Positions 14,720-22,836 of a DNA stretch of 31,928 bases are shown here, one piece after another. The translations under genes were made by a program, and so were the position numbers. Each line of letters opens with the position of its first letter. Positions within the stretch are counted from its first letter, which is position 1. Source of the DNA: JAMCXS01 sp964459065 (GTDB lineage: Bacteria > Acidobacteriota > Terriglobia > UBA7540); contig CAYWMN010000006.1 of NCBI GenBank assembly GCA_964459065.1, positions 1-31,928 on the forward strand, in the 5' to 3' direction. The notes below the pieces were generated by a model. It ran no database searches. It saw only the letters and a list, made by a program, of their open reading frames with translations, and was not told the DNA's origin.

Positions 14720-17331
14720 TGACTCCACGCAAGCGCCGATATTTTCGAAACGCCGCCACGACGCTGGTTCTCATTCTGGCAACCGTATGGATTGTCCCGC
14801 AATTTTTCAACGCCGAACGTTACCGGCCGCTGGTGCGCACCGCCCTTGAAAAGGCGCTCCACCGCAAAATAACGTTCGGGCATATTGCCGTTCACCTTTT
14901 CCCCCAGCCAGGGTTCACCATTAACAGTGTGATTGTCGAAGAGGCGCCGAGCTTTGGCCTGGAGCCTTTTGCCCGGGTGGAGAACATCGATTGCGAGCTG
15001 TTGTGGCGGAGCCTGTGGCGGGGCGGGCTTGAATTCGGCACGCTGCAGCTCGACCATCCCAGCATTAATCTTGTCCGCAACGCCCGCGGGCAATGGAACA
15101 TCGAGAACCTGCTCACGCACAGCGAAATCGCCCGGCATTCCCGCGGCCGCGGGCAGGGCGGCCCGTCCTTGCCTCCCCTCAGAATTGAAGCGAGCGGCGC
15201 CCGCTTCAACTTCAAGCTGCGGGAGGACAAGAAGCCTTTTGCGATTGTCAATGCGTCCGCGAACATGCGTTTTGACTTTGCCTCGCGCAGCCTTCGCTTC
15301 CGGATATCGGGTAACCCGGTCCGGACGGATTTGGAATTGCCGACCCCGGGCCCGGTGGCGCTGGCCGGGACCTGGAAACCGGGCCAGGCGTCCGGCGATA
15401 CCCTTGATGCGAACATCGAGACCAGCGGCGCCCTGCTGTACGATTGGATTCCCCTCGTTACCGGCTACAATCCCGGCGTGTACGGAGTGCTGGGAACCTC
15501 GATTCACTTGACCGGGACGCTCCGCAAAATTGCCTTTGACGGCAGTGCGCGCCTCCGCCATCTGCACCGCTGGGAACAATTGCCGCCGTCGAATGATTTG
15601 CCCTGCCGCCTGCATTTTCAGGGAAGTTTGGATCGCAACCAGCGAAAGCTGGCGATCCACGCTTTGGACCTGGCGTTTGGCGGCTCGGAAGTGGACGTTA
15701 GCGGTTCCATCGACGCTGTGACCACGCAGCCGCTTTTTGACCTGGCCGTGGCCTCCAAGCGGTCGCGGGCCGACGACCTGCTGAAGCTGGGCCACCGCCT
15801 TCTGGGAAGGCGCGTGAGCTGGGCTCTTACGGGCAACGTCCGGGGCGAGGTTCACCTTCGCGGTACGTGGGCACAGCGCCAGTACGAAGGCGCGCTTTCG
15901 GCGCGGGCGCTTCGGCTGCATACGGCTTCCGGCACCTATCCGATTTCCAGGGTCGCCGTTCGGATCGGCCGGGATGAGATTCGTTTATCTCCCGCAAAAA
16001 TTGAGCTGGCGCCCGGCGTCGACGTCGTGGCGGAAGGGACCGTGCGGCATTTTTCACCCCGCACGGGCAGGCGCCGCGAGGTTCTGAAGCCGCGCTATGA
16101 CTTCACGGTCTATTCGCGGGAATTCAGCCTGGCGAACTTTTTGAAGTTCGCCCGGGCTCTGGGATTGAGGCAAGCGGAAGATTACCGGGCCGACGGCATT
16201 GGAGCTTTTACGTTGCACGCTAGCGGTTGGGCGTGGCCGTTGAGTAGACCGAAGATAACCGCCCGCGCCACGGTCCGCAGCGCCCGCCTGGTGATTCCCG
16301 GGCTGACTGAGCCCATCAATATCCCGCGGGCCCGCATTCAGCTTTACGGCCAGCAGATTATGGTGAACCCCTTTGTGGCCGTTATGGGGACAAGTGTTTT
16401 CTCCGGGTGGTTGATGCATGACGGGGCTTTCAAGGAGCCGTGGCATTTTAACCTCGCAGCCGACAAGCTGAGTATCGAGCAGGGTTCGCAGTGGTTTAAC
16501 GCGACCAAGGATTACGGTTCGCCCTCCCTGTTTGAGAGGATTACGGGCATCAGGGACCTGCTGGGAACGCACCGCCCCGCCTTCCGCCTGTTCAGCCGCC
16601 TGAAGGCCCAAGGGACCTTCACCACTCCCCTTGTGAGTTACCGCGACCTCGCCCTTCGGGATTTCATGGGGAGGGCGGCGATTAGCGGCCGGCGAATTCG
16701 GATCACTCACGCCACTTTTGCGGGCGCGGGGGGCCGCGGGACGGGAAACCTGGAAGTGGATTTACGGCAGGGCCCGGCGCGAATCAGCGGCACCGTAAGG
16801 ACGGAAGGAACCCGGTTGCAAGCGTTCGCGGCCTATGCGCCGCCGGCGCTCCAGCACGTGCGGGGCCTTTGTTCGGCTACCGCCCACTTTAAGGCTCGCG
16901 GCCTTACCCGCCCGGAGATTGCGCGAAGCCTGCAGGCAGAGGCGGAGCTGAAGTTTGCGGATGTCAGCCTGGGGAATTTTGATCCTGTTAGTGCAATCGT
17001 CCACTACTCCGGGATCGACGTTTTTGAGACGGACCGCCAGCCGGCGCTGATTCCGTCCGCCGCAGCTCTGCTGAAGATTCGAAACCGGCGGGTGACGCTG
17101 AGCAAGTTTCCGGTGGAAGTTGCGGGCGCCGAGCTGGAGCTTTCAGGAGTCTATGGTTTTGACGGACGCGCCACGCTGCACGTTCACGCGGACTTGAGCG
17201 GTTTGCCGTCGCGTTGGTTTCGGACGCAGCCGCCGGTGGCAGCGGGCCATCCTCGATTGGCGGAGGTGCGCCTGGGCGGCACCTTGCGCCACTTGCGGAC
17301 TTTGCCTGACATGCGGCTTTCCCAAAAATGA
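14719..17331 (+). CDS. AsmA-family envelope protein
   Basis: 870 residues from ATG 14719, whose A is the last base of the lepB stop; a TTG one codon upstream is also open. A single N-terminal membrane segment (about 12-28) is followed by the AsmA start: FNAERYRPLVRTALEKALHRKITFGHIAVHLFPQPGFTINSVIVEE, then ENIDCELLWRSLWRGGLEFGTLQLDHPSINLVRNARGQWNIENLL. The rest is a long repetitive beta-rich periplasmic part. AsmA-like proteins (with TamB, YhdP) are thought to span the periplasm and move phospholipids or affect outer-membrane assembly. The next gene starts with an ATGA overlap. Together with lepB and the following lipid-binding-like protein this looks like an envelope-building operon. Confidence 0.85.
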   Translation: MTPRKRRYFRNAATTLVLILATVWIVPQFFNAERYRPLVRTALEKALHRKITFGHIAVHLFPQPGFTINSVIVEEAPSFGLEPFARVENIDCELLWRSLWRGGLEFGTLQLDHPSINLVRNARGQWNIENLLTHSEIARHSRGRGQGGPSLPPLRIEASGARFNFKLREDKKPFAIVNASANMRFDFASRSLRFRISGNPVRTDLELPTPGPVALAGTWKPGQASGDTLDANIETSGALLYDWIPLVTGYNPGVYGVLGTSIHLTGTLRKIAFDGSARLRHLHRWEQLPPSNDLPCRLHFQGSLDRNQRKLAIHALDLAFGGSEVDVSGSIDAVTTQPLFDLAVASKRSRADDLLKLGHRLLGRRVSWALTGNVRGEVHLRGTWAQRQYEGALSARALRLHTASGTYPISRVAVRIGRDEIRLSPAKIELAPGVDVVAEGTVRHFSPRTGRRREVLKPRYDFTVYSREFSLANFLKFARALGLRQAEDYRADGIGAFTLHASGWAWPLSRPKITARATVRSARLVIPGLTEPINIPRARIQLYGQQIMVNPFVAVMGTSVFSGWLMHDGAFKEPWHFNLAADKLSIEQGSQWFNATKDYGSPSLFERITGIRDLLGTHRPAFRLFSRLKAQGTFTTPLVSYRDLALRDFMGRAAISGRRIRITHATFAGAGGRGTGNLEVDLRQGPARISGTVRTEGTRLQAFAAYAPPALQHVRGLCSATAHFKARGLTRPEIARSLQAEAELKFADVSLGNFDPVSAIVHYSGIDVFETDRQPALIPSAAALLKIRNRRVTLSKFPVEVAGAELELSGVYGFDGRATLHVHADLSGLPSRWFRTQPPVAAGHPRLAEVRLGGTLRHLRTLPDMRLSQK

Positions 17332-18043
17332 TCATGAAACGGGGCGCTGCATCACTTGGCTGGAGTTACCTGGTGTTGAAGGGTGGGGTTGTGCAAACAG
17401 TGAAAACGGGGTTCAAATATTCCTTCCTGGCGGCCGTTATTCTTCTCCTGCCGGCAATGTCGGCGATCCGTCTTGGCTGGGCCGAAGCAAATCCCGCGGC
17501 GGCGGATGTTCAGGCCGCGGGCGGTCACTTATCGCGGAGCGCGGCGGTGGCCTTTCAGCGTAAACTGATGGAACTCTCGCAGCCCGCCTCTTCTCTCCCC
17601 ACGACTCCCAAGCCCGTGGTGGTGACGGATACGGAAGTGAATTCCTACCTGAAATATTACCGGCAGCCTTTTTTGCCGCCCAGTGTCCAGGGCCTGACCA
17701 TTCACTTTAAGCCGGCTGGAGCCTTTGGCAAAGCCCGAGTGAACTTTGACACTCTGCAGTCTGCCAAACCGACCTCCAACGACCTGGGGTCCAGGTTGAT
17801 GGCCTCCATCTTTACGGGGACTCAGGAGGTTTCGGCGCTCGGAGTGATTGCATCCAGCAACGGAAGTGCTAAGCTGACCCTTCAGGATGTTCGCATCGGT
17901 TCGGTTGAGCTTTCTGACTGGCTGGTGAACTGGCTGCTCCAGACTTATGTGGAGTCCCAATATCACCTTGACCTGAGCAAGCCTTTTTTGTTGCCCGCGC
18001 AGGTCTCGCGCATTGATTTTGCTTCTGGAAAGGCCATCTTCGT
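17328..18043 (+). CDS. Exported protein, lipid-binding-like (DUF2993/LmeA style, tentative), 3' end lost in gap
   Basis: About 238 residues before the run of N; the 3' end is missing. ATG 17328 overlaps the AsmA stop as ATGA. Starts further in (ATG 17334, GTG 17400) are possible, and from GTG 17400 the protein would begin exactly with a signal peptide (KTGFKYSFLAAVILLLPAMSA). After the signal comes SAAVAFQRKLMELSQP, then VVVTDTEVNSYLKYYRQPFLPPSVQGLTIHFKPAGAFGKARVNFD, with later GTQEVSALGVIASSNGSAKLTLQDVRIG. This pattern of TexxNxYL followed by alternating strands resembles periplasmic lipid-binding-type domains. The family is a guess. Position behind an AsmA gene supports a role in envelope lipid handling. 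Confidence 0.6.
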
Positions 18044-18143
18044 NNNNNNNNNNNNNNNNNNNNNNNNNNNNNNNNNNNNNNNNNNNNNNNNNNNNNNNNN
18101 NNNNNNNNNNNNNNNNNNNNNNNNNNNNNNNNNNNNNNNNNNN
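18044..18143. other. Assembly gap (100 N)
   Basis: Exactly 100 ambiguous bases, the usual placeholder length for a scaffold join of unknown size. The true distance, and any gene lying in it, cannot be known from this window. The frames on the two sides happen to connect through the N run, but this carries no meaning. Confidence 0.98.
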
Positions 18144-18164
18144 GTCTGCGGAGGGAGAAGCTCG

Positions 18165-19373
18165 ATGGATCATTCGGGAGAAGTCCTGCTTGAGCTTTTC
18201 TTTATGTTTGCAGGGGGAAAGCTGCTGGCGGAGGTCTTTGAACGCCTTTGGCAGCCGGGGGTGCTGGGCGAGCTGATCGCCGGGGTTTTGTTGGGCCCTT
18301 CGTTGCTGAACCTGGTTCACGTTAATGACCTGACCCAGGGCCTGGCGGAGATCGGCGCGATCTTCCTGCTTTTTACCGTGGGGCTTGAAACCAAGCCTGG
18401 AGATTTGCTGGAGGTGGGCTGGACGGCCACCGTCGTGGCGGTGTTGGGCGTAGTGGTTCCTTTCTTTCTGGGCTTCGTGTACATGCGAGCCCTTTCCTAC
18501 AACAGCATCGAATCCATTTTTGTGGGCGCGGCCATGGTGGCCACGAGCGTGGGGATTACGGCCCGGGTTCTGGCGGATCTGGGCGCGCTTTCGATCCGGG
18601 CCGCGCGGGTGATTCTGGCGGCAGCGGTGCTGGACGACATCCTCGGCCTGCTGGTGCTGGCCGTGGTCAGCAGTCTTTCCACCGGCCGGGTCCATTACGT
18701 CCAGCTGGGCATTGTCGCGGCCGAAGCGATTACCTTCGCTTTGCTGATGATCTTCTTTGCTTCACGGGTCATCGGCGTCTTTCATCCGCATGTCGAAAAG
18801 TTGCGGGCCCGGAACTCCGCTTTCATCCTTTCGATTATCTTGTGCCTGGGACTCTCCCTGGCCTCGGTGTACATCGGCATCGCGGCCATTGTGGGCGCAT
18901 TCCTTGCGGGACTGGGACTGGCCGACCACAGCGACCGCTGGAAGCTTCGAGAAAACGCCCATCCGCTCAGTGAATTTCTGGCACCCTTCTTTTTCGTCAT
19001 GCTGGGCGTGCAGGTCAACGTCCAGACCTTTGCAAAGCCCGGGATGATTGGTCTGGCGTCGGTGATTTGTATTCTGGCCATTGTCGGCAAGCTGATCGGC
19101 TGCGGGGTGGGTAGTCTGCGCCTGGGTTTCAAGGATGCTCTTCGCGTGGGGATTGGAATGGTGCCGCGTGGCGAAGTCGGGTTGATTGTGGCCGGTGTGG
19201 GTTTGACGTTGCATACCATCTCGGATGCGGTCTATTCCATCGTTCTGGTGATGAGCATGGTGACCACCCTGGTGGCGCCGCCGTTCTTGCGGATGGTTCT
19301 GCCGCCGCCGGCCTTGCCGGAGCCGAGAGACCGGAAGGATTCCGCGGCGGAAGAAGAGGGCGCCGCCGTCTGA
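18165..19373 (+). CDS. CPA2-family cation:proton antiporter (Na+/H+ exchanger type)
   Basis: 402 residues from ATG 18165, with GGAGG (18150-18154) 10 nt upstream. The frame is open back into the gap, but the Shine-Dalgarno site and the protein start fit well here. About 12 hydrophobic segments place it in the inner membrane. Landmarks of the family: WQPGVLGELIAGVLLGPSLL, FTVGLETKPGDLL, ATSVGITARVLADLG, the ion-binding Asp pair in AAVLDDILGLLVLAVV, GAFLAGLGLADHS, FFFVMLGVQVN and MVPRGEVGLIVAGVGL. Two Asp in the core suggest an electrogenic exchanger rather than the Asn-Asp electroneutral type. The C-terminus is a short acidic tail without a TrkA-N nucleotide domain. Substrate (Na+ or K+) cannot be told. 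Confidence 0.88.
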   Translation: MDHSGEVLLELFFMFAGGKLLAEVFERLWQPGVLGELIAGVLLGPSLLNLVHVNDLTQGLAEIGAIFLLFTVGLETKPGDLLEVGWTATVVAVLGVVVPFFLGFVYMRALSYNSIESIFVGAAMVATSVGITARVLADLGALSIRAARVILAAAVLDDILGLLVLAVVSSLSTGRVHYVQLGIVAAEAITFALLMIFFASRVIGVFHPHVEKLRARNSAFILSIILCLGLSLASVYIGIAAIVGAFLAGLGLADHSDRWKLRENAHPLSEFLAPFFFVMLGVQVNVQTFAKPGMIGLASVICILAIVGKLIGCGVGSLRLGFKDALRVGIGMVPRGEVGLIVAGVGLTLHTISDAVYSIVLVMSMVTTLVAPPFLRMVLPPPALPEPRDRKDSAAEEEGAAV

Positions 19374-19414
19374 CGGCGGATTCGGAAAGACTCTGCACGC
19401 CCTCCGCGTTTTTT
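19363..19414 (+). terminator. Possible terminator region after the antiporter gene
   Basis: A perfect 8-bp inverted repeat CCGCCGTC/GACGGCGG (19363-19370 and 19372-19379) spans the stop codon. A small ACGC/GCGT stem lies just before six T at 19409-19414. Neither alone is a textbook intrinsic terminator; together they make an end of transcription plausible. A promoter for the next gene follows at once. Confidence 0.35.
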
Positions 19415-19416
19415 GG

Positions 19417-19445
19417 TTGCAGTGGCTTAAGCTCTGTCCTATTCT
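19417..19445 (+). promoter_or_regulatory. Promoter of the Tat-exported isomerase gene
   Basis: -35 TTGCAG (19417-19422), a 17-nt spacer and -10 TATTCT (19440-19445). The expected start near 19452 leaves a leader of about 29 nt with a GGGGGG run upstream of ATG 19481. Match quality is moderate. Confidence 0.35.
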
Positions 19446-19480
19446 TGGCGTTCATCATTTCTTGCGGGGGGCTCTAATCC

Positions 19481-20506
19481 ATGAAGGAATCAAAGGCTGG
19501 ACGGCGCGAATTTATCAAGGCGGCGGGCGCAACCGTGGCGGCGCTGGGCGCTTCAGGAGGTTTGGACGCGAAGGAGCAGGCCTCGCCCCGCGATCCGGTT
19601 CCGTTGGCGCCTCCGACGAAATACCCCAAACTCGCACTGATCATGCATTATTCGCCGCAGAAGCTGGCCTTTGCCACCCAAGCGGGATACGAAGGGGTTG
19701 TGATCAAAGTCGGCAAGGGCTTCAATCCTTACGTCAGTGACAGCCAAATCGACAGAATCCTTGCGGCCTCGCGTGAAACCGGCTGCCGGATCATCAGCGT
19801 GGAATGCTTCTTTCTGCAAGGGAAAACCATCAACCATATCGCGCCCGACCCTGCCCAGCGCCGCTGGTCGAATGAGACTTTTATTCACGGCCTGGAGTTT
19901 GCCCACCGTTTGGGCTGCAAATTTGTGGGCGCTTTCAGCGGAGCGATTCCCGGCGCCAGCTTCGATCGCCAGGCGAAAGAACTGGCCGAGGTGTTCCACG
20001 AAAAATACCTGCCCGTCTGCGAAAAGTACGACGTTTCAATGGGCTGGGAAAATTATCCTTGCGAGACGAACTTTGCCACGGTTCCAGCCGCCTGGGACAA
20101 GGTCTTCGATTTAATTCCCAGCCGCCACTTCGGCATGGAGTTTGATCCCTCCCATCTGGTCCGCCAGTACATTGATCCTTATGAGGCGGCCTGGCACATC
20201 CGCGAACGCCTGCTGGCCATCCACCTGAAAGATACGGAAATCACGCAGCCGGTTCTGCAGCAAGTCGGAATTAACGGCAACGGCTGGTGGCGCTACCGCA
20301 TTCCCGGCCAGGGCCTGATTGACTGGCCGAGGTTTATCACCGTCCTGCTGCAGGCGGGCTTTAACGGTGGCGCGGCGGTTGAGCACGAAGACCAATTCTG
20401 GAGCGCGCACGCGGAAAACGATGCGGACTTTCCCCAGGCGCGCAAGGACGGCTTTATCCTTGCCTCCCGTTATCTCCGGCAATTTCTTCCCGCGCGTTTA
20501 AGCTGA
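19481..20506 (+). CDS. Tat-exported sugar phosphate isomerase/epimerase-like protein (xylose isomerase-like TIM barrel)
   Basis: 341 residues. The N-terminus MKESKAGRREFIKAAGATVAALGASGG holds a twin-arginine motif (GRREFIK), so the folded enzyme is exported. The rest fits the AP-endonuclease-2/xylose-isomerase-like TIM barrel: QAGYEGVVIKVG, RIISVECFF, GLEFAHRLGCKFVGAFSG, and the metal-site strands MGWENYPCE, FGMEFDPSHLVRQ, LLAIHLKDTE and AAVEHEDQFW (probable Glu, Asp, His and Glu ligands). Such proteins isomerise or epimerise sugars and cyclitols. The S9 peptidase gene begins 1 nt after its stop. Substrate is unknown. Exported members are frequent in Acidobacteria, Planctomycetes and Bacteroidetes. 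Confidence 0.82.
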   Translation: MKESKAGRREFIKAAGATVAALGASGGLDAKEQASPRDPVPLAPPTKYPKLALIMHYSPQKLAFATQAGYEGVVIKVGKGFNPYVSDSQIDRILAASRETGCRIISVECFFLQGKTINHIAPDPAQRRWSNETFIHGLEFAHRLGCKFVGAFSGAIPGASFDRQAKELAEVFHEKYLPVCEKYDVSMGWENYPCETNFATVPAAWDKVFDLIPSRHFGMEFDPSHLVRQYIDPYEAAWHIRERLLAIHLKDTEITQPVLQQVGINGNGWWRYRIPGQGLIDWPRFITVLLQAGFNGGAAVEHEDQFWSAHAENDADFPQARKDGFILASRYLRQFLPARLS

Positions 20507-20507
20507 T

Positions 20508-22751
20508 ATGAACTGCTGGCTTCCCGTTCAGGCTTTCAGCCCCGCGGCAACCCCGGACCGAGCGGCGCCGGGGAGCCTGTTGCCACGGACTGCTGTGCTT
20601 TGCGAGAGGCTTCGAGCGGCGACTGCCTTCCTTCAGCAAAGGCGAAGCGTGCTCCTGGCGCTTTGCGCGATCCTCGCCCTATCGATTTGCGCAACAGCCC
20701 GGCAAAGCCCCTTTACTCTGGAACAAGTGATGAGCGCGGCTTTCCCCAGGGACTTAACGGCCGCGCCCCGCGGAGGGAAGGTCGCCTGGGTTTTTAACGC
20801 CGAGGGCGTGCGGAACGTCTGGGTGGCGGCGCCGGCGCGCCCCGGAGGCTCCTACACAGCCCGCCGCCTGACGGATTACAAGGCTGACGACGGCCAGGAC
20901 ATTGGCGAGTTGGCCTGGCTGCCGAATGCCCAGGCGATTGTCTACGTTCGCGGAGGAGACTTCGAAAACGGTGGGCCCTATCCGAACCCGCGCAGCTTGC
21001 CCGAAGGAGTCGAGCAGGATGTGTGGCTCGCGAGGCTGGGCGGCGGCGAGCCCCGGCTTCTGGGAGAAGGACATTCTCCGGCGGTTTCGCCGCAAGGCAC
21101 GCGCGTGGCCTTCATCGACCATGGGCAGGTGTGGCTGGCCACAATCCCTCCTGGCTCAAGCGCCGTGCAACTGATTCACGCCCGCGGAAAAGCCGAATCG
21201 CTGCGCTGGTCGCCGGACGGCAAAAAGCTGGCGTTTGTGAGCGACCGCCGCGACCATCGTTTGATCGGCGTTTATGATTTCGCCGCCCGCGCCGTCCGCT
21301 GGATGGACCCGAGCGTTGATCTGGACGGCTGGCCCGTCTGGTCGCCGGACGGCAAGCAGATAGCCTTCATCCGCGTTCCAGCCTCGGAACACGACAGAAT
21401 CTTCGGCCCGGAACCGAGCGGCCAGCCGTGGTCGATTCGCGTGGCCAGCGCGGCGACGGGCGTGGGCCGCCAAATTTGGAAAGCCCAGGCAGGGCCGGGA
21501 AGCGTTTTTCATCAGGTCAGCGCCCGGAACCAGCTATTCTGGGCCGCGGGAAACCGGCTGGTCTTTCCCTGGGAGCGGGACGGGTGGACGCATCTCTATT
21601 CGCTTTCAGCCGAAGGCGGCCGGGCCCGGCTGCTGACTCCCGGCGGCTTCATCGTTCAGGACGTCGCCATCGGTCCGCGCCGGCGGGAGCTGATTTTTAA
21701 TTCCAATGAGAATGACATCGACCGCCGCCATCTCTGGAAGGAGCCTGTTGATGGCCGTGCGCCCACAGCCGTAACCACGGGAAGCGGTATTGAGTGGTCG
21801 CCGGTAATCGCGAGCAACGGCCGGATTCTGTTTCTTCACTCCGGCGCCAGGCGTCCCGCGCGCCCAGCCGTCCTGGAGCATTCCGGCCGAATGCGCGACC
21901 TGGTTCCCGGAGCCATTCCGCCGGATTTTCCGGCTCGCTGGATGGCAACGCCGCGGCCTGTGATGTTGACGGCAGCCGACGGGCTGCGAATTCACGGGCA
22001 GCTTTTTTTGCCCCGCAACGACGCCCGCGGCAAGCGGCGGCCGGCCATTGTTTTCCTGCATGGAGGATCGCAGCGGCAAATGCTGCTTGGCTGGCATCCG
22101 ATGAATTACTACAGCAACGCCTACGCGCTAAACCAATATCTGGTGAGCCGCGGCTACATCGTGCTTTCCATCAATTACCGGGGCGGTAGCGGCTACGGTC
22201 TGGATTTCCGCGAAGCTCCGAAAATCGGCGCCGCCGGCGCAAGCGAGTTGAAGGATGTTGAAGCCGCAGGCCTCTATCTTCGCCGCCGCCCGGACGTTGA
22301 CCCGCATCGAATCGGCGTTTGGGGCGGTTCATGGGGAGGATATCTTACGGCGCTGGCGCTGGCGAGAGCGTCGGACCTGTTTGCGGCCGGCGTGGACCTG
22401 GCGGGCGTTCACAACTGGAATCTCGAAATCCCCGCCTGGGTTCCAGCCGATAACCCGCAGCGGCAGCCGGCGGCCGAGCGCCTGGCCCTGGAGTCTTCAC
22501 CGCTCGACTACATGAAGACCTGGAAGTCGCCGGTGCTGCTGGTTCAGGGAGACGATGACCGCAATGTTTCCTTCCGGGAAATGATTCAGCTGGTGGAAGC
22601 GCTGCGCCGATACCAGGTGCCGTTCCGGCAGATTGTCTTTCCGGATGAAGTTCACATTTTTCTTTTGCACTCCAACTGGCTCAAGGCCTTTCACGCCGCC
22701 TCCAACTTTTTTGACCGCTATCTGGGAGGTAAACCAGGCCGCAACCCTTAG
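20508..22751 (+). CDS. Exported S9-family (prolyl oligopeptidase-type) serine peptidase
   Basis: 747 residues from ATG 20508, 1 nt after the isomerase stop. The likely signal segment (RSVLLALCAILALSICATARQ) lies only at residues 46-66, so the true start may be further in, for example GTG 20595. Residues about 75-460 form a beta-propeller with TolB/WD-like repeats (LRWSPDGKKLAFVSDRRDH, WPVWSPDGKQIAFIR). The alpha/beta hydrolase domain follows: FLHGGSQRQ, SINYRGGSGYGLDFREA, and the catalytic triad Ser608 (GGSWGGY), Asp684 (GDDDRNV) and His716 (DEVHIFL). The closest group is the dipeptidyl/acylaminoacyl peptidases. It would trim oligopeptides in the periplasm. Its 3' end faces the receptor gene 22837-25497. 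Confidence 0.9.
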   Translation: MNCWLPVQAFSPAATPDRAAPGSLLPRTAVLCERLRAATAFLQQRRSVLLALCAILALSICATARQSPFTLEQVMSAAFPRDLTAAPRGGKVAWVFNAEGVRNVWVAAPARPGGSYTARRLTDYKADDGQDIGELAWLPNAQAIVYVRGGDFENGGPYPNPRSLPEGVEQDVWLARLGGGEPRLLGEGHSPAVSPQGTRVAFIDHGQVWLATIPPGSSAVQLIHARGKAESLRWSPDGKKLAFVSDRRDHRLIGVYDFAARAVRWMDPSVDLDGWPVWSPDGKQIAFIRVPASEHDRIFGPEPSGQPWSIRVASAATGVGRQIWKAQAGPGSVFHQVSARNQLFWAAGNRLVFPWERDGWTHLYSLSAEGGRARLLTPGGFIVQDVAIGPRRRELIFNSNENDIDRRHLWKEPVDGRAPTAVTTGSGIEWSPVIASNGRILFLHSGARRPARPAVLEHSGRMRDLVPGAIPPDFPARWMATPRPVMLTAADGLRIHGQLFLPRNDARGKRRPAIVFLHGGSQRQMLLGWHPMNYYSNAYALNQYLVSRGYIVLSINYRGGSGYGLDFREAPKIGAAGASELKDVEAAGLYLRRRPDVDPHRIGVWGGSWGGYLTALALARASDLFAAGVDLAGVHNWNLEIPAWVPADNPQRQPAAERLALESSPLDYMKTWKSPVLLVQGDDDRNVSFREMIQLVEALRRYQVPFRQIVFPDEVHIFLLHSNWLKAFHAASNFFDRYLGGKPGRNP

Positions 22752-22836
22752 GCCTGGTTGGGCACCCTCCTCGTACCGCAACCGTCAAAGCCCTTGCCGG
22801 AAGGCGTCTCCACGCGGAACATTCAGCCCGGCGGCG

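Noticed and set aside
14647..15921. Long open frame antisense to the AsmA gene
   Set aside because: Composition is rich in Arg, Gln, Pro and Ala as expected from reading high-GC coding DNA backwards. No ribosome site, and the opposite strand has clear family motifs.
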